From: VFZS01 sp964353255
GTDB taxonomy: Bacteria; Acidobacteriota; Terriglobia; Bryobacterales; Bryobacteraceae
Length of the DNA: 8,828 bases
Reading direction: 5' to 3'
Assembly: GCA_964353255.1 (NCBI GenBank)
Contig: CAYGVJ010000185.1
Coordinates: 1-8,828 of the forward strand
The notes beneath the pieces are model-generated. The model did not search any database and was not told the origin of the DNA. It saw only the letters and a list, made by a program, of their open reading frames with translations. The position numbers were made by a program, and so were the translations under genes. Of this stretch, positions 5,305 through 8,828 are shown piece after piece; positions within the stretch are counted from its first letter, which is position 1; every line of letters starts with the position of its first letter.

Positions 5305-6288
5305 CTAGCAGTATCGCTCTGCCCGGAACCACTCGACCGCCCGCGCCAGCGCAGTCTCGACGGGCCGGGGCGCAAAACCCAACTCCCGAATGGCCTTCTC
5401 GGTAGAAACGAACATCTTCTTGCGCGCCAGGCGCACCGCATCCAGCGGTACCGCCGGCTCGCCCCCGGCCAGCCGCGCCCAGGCCGTCGTCACAACCCCG
5501 GCAACGAAAGCTACCGCGTAGGGAATTCGCCGCCGCGGGGCCCGGACGCCGCTCACGGCTTCCAGCTTGCCGAGAATCTCCGCCAGCGTCAGGTTCTCGC
5601 GCCCTAGTATGTAACGTTCGCCGGGCCGGCCATGTTCCAAGGCCAGAAGGTGTCCTTCCGCCACGTCGGCCACATCCACCAGGTTCACGCCCGTGTCTAT
5701 GTAGGCCGGCATCCCGCCACGCAGGAAGTCCAGAATGATCTTGCCGGTCGGCGTGGGCTTGAAGTCGTGATCGCCCACTGGCGCGGTCGGGTTCACGATC
5801 ACCACGGGGAGACCGCCGCGGGCGAACTCCAGCGCTACTTGCTCGGCCAGGAACTTCGAGCGCTTGTAAGCCCCGGTCATGTCCCGGATGCTCACCGGAG
5901 TCTGTTCGTCGCCCTGGCTGCCCTTGGGGATTCCGATGCAGCCGACCGTGCTGGTGTAGACCACGCGCTCGATTCCCGCGTTTCGGGCCGCTTCCAGGAT
6001 GTTGCGGGTGCCGTCCAGGTTGGAGCGGTACAGCTCCTGCGGGTCCCGAGCCCAGAGGCGGTAGTCGGCAGCGACGTGGAAGAGGACGCCGCAGCCGGCC
6101 ACAGCCCGCTCCAGCGAACGCGGATCGCGCAGGTCCCCCGTGGCGACCTCGGCGTCCAGTTCGCGGAGCCGGCTGGAGGGCCGCACCAGCGCCCGCACCC
6201 GGTGCCCGCGCTTCAGGAGCTGGCGGGCCACGTGCCACCCGACAAAGCCGGATGCGCCGGTCACCAGCGTGGGCTTCACAGGAATCAC
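5305..6288 (-). CDS. hpnA: hopanoid-associated NAD(P)-dependent sugar epimerase/dehydrogenase HpnA
   Basis: This 327-residue protein is of the extended short-chain dehydrogenase/reductase family. The Rossmann motif is TGASGFVG (10-17), and the strand after it, VRALVRPSSR (31-40), has basic residues typical of NADP binding. Catalytic residues are S113 or T114 (YTSTVG), Y141 and K145 (YKRSK). The hydrophobic stretch YAVAFVAGVVTTAWA (257-271) may lie at the membrane, though it is short for a full span. The family recurs in hopanoid operons as 'hopanoid-associated sugar epimerase', but to my knowledge its reaction is not established. It lies between hpnH and hpnG, the genes that make and cleave adenosylhopane. 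The GTG at 6288 overlaps the hpnH stop as GTGA; a second GTG three codons on is a close alternative. The C-terminus abuts hpnG. Confidence 0.9.
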   Translation of the reverse strand: MIPVKPTLVTGASGFVGWHVARQLLKRGHRVRALVRPSSRLRELDAEVATGDLRDPRSLERAVAGCGVLFHVAADYRLWARDPQELYRSNLDGTRNILEAARNAGIERVVYTSTVGCIGIPKGSQGDEQTPVSIRDMTGAYKRSKFLAEQVALEFARGGLPVVIVNPTAPVGDHDFKPTPTGKIILDFLRGGMPAYIDTGVNLVDVADVAEGHLLALEHGRPGERYILGRENLTLAEILGKLEAVSGVRAPRRRIPYAVAFVAGVVTTAWARLAGGEPAVPLDAVRLARKKMFVSTEKAIRELGFAPRPVETALARAVEWFRAERYC

Positions 6289-7283
6289 CGCAGGACCCAG
6301 CGCAGCATCTTCCAGCCATCACCGGGCCGCGCATTGATCCCCAGGGCCGCCGAAGGCTCGAAGCCGCAGTGCACCATGCAGTGCTCGCAGCGGGCGTCGT
6401 TGCCGCGCCCGTAGCTCTCCCAGGGCGTCCTGGTCATGAGTTCCTCGAAGGTCGGGTAGTGCCCGTCCGCGATCAGGTAGCAGGGCCGGCGCCACCCGCC
6501 CACGTTGTAGGTCGGATTACCCCAGGCCGTGCAGGGCAGCTCCCGCTCGCCTCGCAGGAACTCCAGATAGGCCGGGGTGCTGTTCAACTTGAAACGACGG
6601 CCCAGGCGGTCCGCCTCGCGGAACTTGACGTGGATGTCTTCGCGAGTCAGAAAGATCTCTTGCTGGTTCACCGCCGAGTAGCCGTAGCCGGGCGAGAGCA
6701 TGTGGCCGTCCAGGCAAAGCGGTTCCAGAAACTCGAACAGCGCCTCGATTTCGCGCATCGCGGTGTCTTTATAGACCGTGGTGTTGGTGCTCACCTTGAA
6801 ACCCGCTGCCTTGGCCGCGCGAATGGCCTCGACCGCCTCGCGGAAAACGCCGGCCTTACCCGCTACACGGTCGTGCGTCTCCTCCAGGCCGTCCAGGTGA
6901 ACGTTAAAGAACAAGCGGCGGTGCGGGCGGTATTCCGCCAGGTGCTTGCGCACCAGGGTGCCGTTGGTGCACAGGTAAATGTGCCGGCCGCGCGCGAGGA
7001 TCTGCTCGACCAGTTGGGGCAGTTCCGGGTACAGCAGCGGCTCGCCGCCGCAAATCGACACGACCGGCGCGCCACACTCGTCCACGGCGTGGAGGCACTG
7101 CTCCAGCGACAGTTTCTCCGTGATCGTGGATTGGTACTCCCGGATACGTCCGCAGCCCGCGCACGCCAGGTTGCAGGCGTGCAGCGGCTCCAGCATCAGC
7201 ACTAGCGGGAAGCGCTTCCTCATCAGCTTGTGCTTGAGGACATGGACCGCCAGCGCGGCAGTCATCGAAAGTGGGAACCTCAC
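6285..7283 (-). CDS. hpnH: radical SAM adenosylhopane synthase HpnH
   Basis: This 332-residue radical SAM enzyme couples the 5'-deoxyadenosyl radical to the diploptene side chain, giving adenosylhopane, the first C35 hopanoid. The [4Fe-4S] cluster motif is C37-x3-C41-x2-C44 (HACNLACAGC), and the SAM-binding GGEP is at 79-82. The C-terminal region carries the conserved family cysteines C251, C268, C299, C302 and C306 (ARCEHCMVHCGFEP), typical of HpnH with its DUF3463-type tail. The frame is open upstream, so the start needed choosing. The GTG at 7283 forms a GTGA overlap with the shc stop, has GGAAGGGGG six bases ahead, and aligns with the usual N-terminus (short hydrophobic start, then a helix before KRFPLVLMLEPL). 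The ATG at 7265 is possible but leaves a poor spacing. Confidence in the function is high. Confidence 0.95.
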   Translation of the reverse strand: MRFPLSMTAALAVHVLKHKLMRKRFPLVLMLEPLHACNLACAGCGRIREYQSTITEKLSLEQCLHAVDECGAPVVSICGGEPLLYPELPQLVEQILARGRHIYLCTNGTLVRKHLAEYRPHRRLFFNVHLDGLEETHDRVAGKAGVFREAVEAIRAAKAAGFKVSTNTTVYKDTAMREIEALFEFLEPLCLDGHMLSPGYGYSAVNQQEIFLTREDIHVKFREADRLGRRFKLNSTPAYLEFLRGERELPCTAWGNPTYNVGGWRRPCYLIADGHYPTFEELMTRTPWESYGRGNDARCEHCMVHCGFEPSAALGINARPGDGWKMLRWVLR

Positions 7284-8828
7284 GGCTGGCCCCCTTCCGA
7301 GGAGCGTCTGGCCTTCAGGTAGCACCCCAGCGCCAGCAGCGGGAAAGAATGCCGGTAGAGGTGGTAGGTCAGGTAGAACACCCTGGGGAAGCCCGTCCCC
7401 GTAGCCAGGTCCTCCTCCCAGGTGCCCCGCCGGTTCTGCTTCTCCAGCAGGTACTCGATCCCCTTGGCGACACTCTGACTCGCTGAGTCTCCGCTGGCCA
7501 GCAGGCCCAGAATCGCCCAGGCGGTCTGCGAGGCCGTGCTCGGGGCGCGCACGAACCGGTTCTCCTCGTAACTGGCGCAGCTCTCGCCCCAGCCGCCGTC
7601 CGGGTTCTGGATCGAGCGCAGCCACTCACCAGCCTGCAATATGTGCGCTTCGTCAGGGCTCTCTCCCGCGGCGCGCCAGCCGCGCAGCGCCAGGAACGTC
7701 CCGTAGATGTAGTCCACCCCCCAACGCCCGTACCAACTGCCGTCGGGTCCCTGCGTGCGCCGCAGGTAGGACACGGCCCGACGTACGGCCGGGTCCTCGG
7801 CCCCGACCCCCAGGCGGCACAGCGCCTCCAGCACCCGCCCGGTGATGTCCGGGCAGGTAGGGTCGAGCATGGCGTTGTGGTCCGCAAAGGGCATGTAGCT
7901 CAGCGGGTTCCAATCGTTGTCCACATCGAAGGCCGCCCAGCCTCCGTCCTTCGACTGCATGTCCAGCAGCCAGCGCACCGCCCGCCGCTCGGCCGCCTGC
8001 TGCGCCTCTTCGTTCGCGCTCCGGGCGTGCAGCAGGGCCAGCAGGACCATGGCCGTGTCGTCGATGTCGGGGTAGAACTCGTTGGCGAACTCGAAGTACC
8101 AGCCCGAGGGCTCCGTGCGGGGCCTCTTGACGGCCCAGTCGCCCTTGCGCCGCACCTCTTTGCTGAGCAGCCAGCCGGCGGTCTTCTCCAGGACCCCTTC
8201 CGGCAGAATCCCCGACTCGCCCAGCGCGAAGGCGGCGATGGCCGTGTCCCACACCACCGAGAAACAGGGCTGGAAGAAGAACCGATCCCCGTCGTCCACC
8301 ATCAGCGCGTCGAACTGGCGCTGAGCTTCTGCGCGGTCGGGGTGGTCGGGCGGGTAACCGAGCACGTCCAGCGCCATGATGATGTACATCATGGGCGGGT
8401 AGATGGCGCCCAACCCGTCGGAATGGCGCGTCCGCTCCAGCATCCAGCGCTCGGCGGCGCGGATGGCGCGCCGGCGCAAGCTCCTTGACCCGTGCTTTTC
8501 CCACCACTTCAGGAGCCGGTCGGCCATGAAGAAGAAGTTGCGCCAGCTAAGAGGCTTCTCGTCCCGCCGGTAGTCCAGTGTCCGGTCAGGCCGGAAGAGC
8601 TCCTGGAGCGTGAAACCCGCCGGGACGGGCCGCCTGGGGTTGTGGGCGTGCACGATAGCCAGCGGCGCCAGAATGGCCCGCGTCCAGGAGGACATCTGGT
8701 AGAGGAACCCGCCCGGCAGGATGACGATCTCCGGGGGCACCGTGGGGCAGTGGGCGCGGGGATAGAGATCGAAGAGGCTGAGGTTGATCTTGACGTAGCT
8801 GTTGGCCGCCTGGAGCCCGCCCAGTTCG
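7280..8828 (-). CDS. shc: squalene-hopene cyclase (5' end outside window)
   Basis: This is the C-terminal 515 residues of squalene-hopene cyclase; the frame is open through the right edge. The family is about 630-670 residues long, so roughly 120-150 residues are missing. The enzyme cyclises squalene to hopene and hopanol at the membrane. The catalytic acid motif DIDDTA is present (DIDD encoded at 8057-8068), the counterpart of DVDDTA in Alicyclobacillus. QW repeats that stabilise the alpha-barrel are visible as QSKDGGWAAFD, QGPDGSWYGRW and QNPDGGWGE. The segment LSYMPFADHNAMLDPTCPDI is also characteristic, and the edge reads ELGGLQAANSYVKINLSLFD, continuous with the family. A GTG at 8740 is an internal valine, not a start. 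No frameshift or lost motif is seen. It appears to lead the visible operon, and its stop overlaps the hpnH start. Confidence 0.96.
   Translation of the reverse strand, partial: ELGGLQAANSYVKINLSLFDLYPRAHCPTVPPEIVILPGGFLYQMSSWTRAILAPLAIVHAHNPRRPVPAGFTLQELFRPDRTLDYRRDEKPLSWRNFFFMADRLLKWWEKHGSRSLRRRAIRAAERWMLERTRHSDGLGAIYPPMMYIIMALDVLGYPPDHPDRAEAQRQFDALMVDDGDRFFFQPCFSVVWDTAIAAFALGESGILPEGVLEKTAGWLLSKEVRRKGDWAVKRPRTEPSGWYFEFANEFYPDIDDTAMVLLALLHARSANEEAQQAAERRAVRWLLDMQSKDGGWAAFDVDNDWNPLSYMPFADHNAMLDPTCPDITGRVLEALCRLGVGAEDPAVRRAVSYLRRTQGPDGSWYGRWGVDYIYGTFLALRGWRAAGESPDEAHILQAGEWLRSIQNPDGGWGESCASYEENRFVRAPSTASQTAWAILGLLASGDSASQSVAKGIEYLLEKQNRRGTWEEDLATGTGFPRVFYLTYHLYRHSFPLLALGCYLKARRSSEGGQP
7290..7298 (-). 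promoter_or_regulatory. Shine-Dalgarno of hpnH
   Basis: GGAAGGGGG on the minus strand ends 6 bases before the GTG at 7283. It supports that start over the ATG at 7265, 24 bases away. It lies within the last codons of shc, consistent with coupled translation. Confidence 0.55.

Noticed and set aside
8738..8740. GTG at 8740 as the start of the cyclase
   Set aside because: The frame stays open to the right edge, and the preceding 29 codons match the cyclase family, so the gene is cut by the window rather than short.
1..8828. tRNA, rRNA, CRISPR array, riboswitch or insertion sequence
   Set aside because: I saw no cloverleaf, regular spaced repeats, transposase motifs or terminal inverted repeats. 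Almost all of the window is accounted for by coding sequence.

Overview
The window is GC-rich (about 68 % in a 60-base sample I counted) and holds most of a bacterial hopanoid (triterpenoid membrane lipid) biosynthesis operon on the minus strand. A small plus-strand toxin-antitoxin pair converges on its 3' end. The gene set, the sequence flavour of the squalene-hopene cyclase and the high GC suggest Acidobacteriota or a relative. This is recall-based inference, not a search result.

Layout from right to left, which is the direction of transcription: shc (5' end beyond the right edge), hpnH, hpnA, hpnG, two tandem zinc-dependent medium-chain dehydrogenases (MDR), hpnC, hpnD. All eight genes are packed with 4-base stop/start overlaps or gaps of 0 to 13 bases. 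No internal terminator is visible, so they should form one mRNA whose promoter lies outside the window. At the left are a 60-residue putative antitoxin and a 135-residue PIN-domain toxin on the plus strand. Their stop is 14 bases from the hpnD stop.

How they fit together: HpnD and HpnC turn farnesyl diphosphate into presqualene diphosphate and then hydroxysqualene. The usual third enzyme, HpnE, is not in the window. Shc cyclises squalene to hopene, HpnH adds the adenosyl side chain, and HpnG removes adenine to give ribosylhopane. HpnA is a family of unsettled function encoded between HpnH and HpnG. Reduction of ribosylhopane to bacteriohopanetetrol has, as far as I know, no assigned enzyme. 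The two MDR enzymes directly after hpnG carry the Cys-His-Glu-Glu zinc-ligand pattern of polyol dehydrogenases and appear to differ in cofactor type (NAD-like and NADP-like). They are natural candidates and are the most interesting part of the window.

A second oddity is a 27-base exact direct repeat. One copy lies inside the hpnD coding sequence (892-918) and the other on the far side of the toxin-antitoxin pair (52-78). The left 107 bases hold that repeat copy, a small hairpin and a possible promoter, with no gene I can support.
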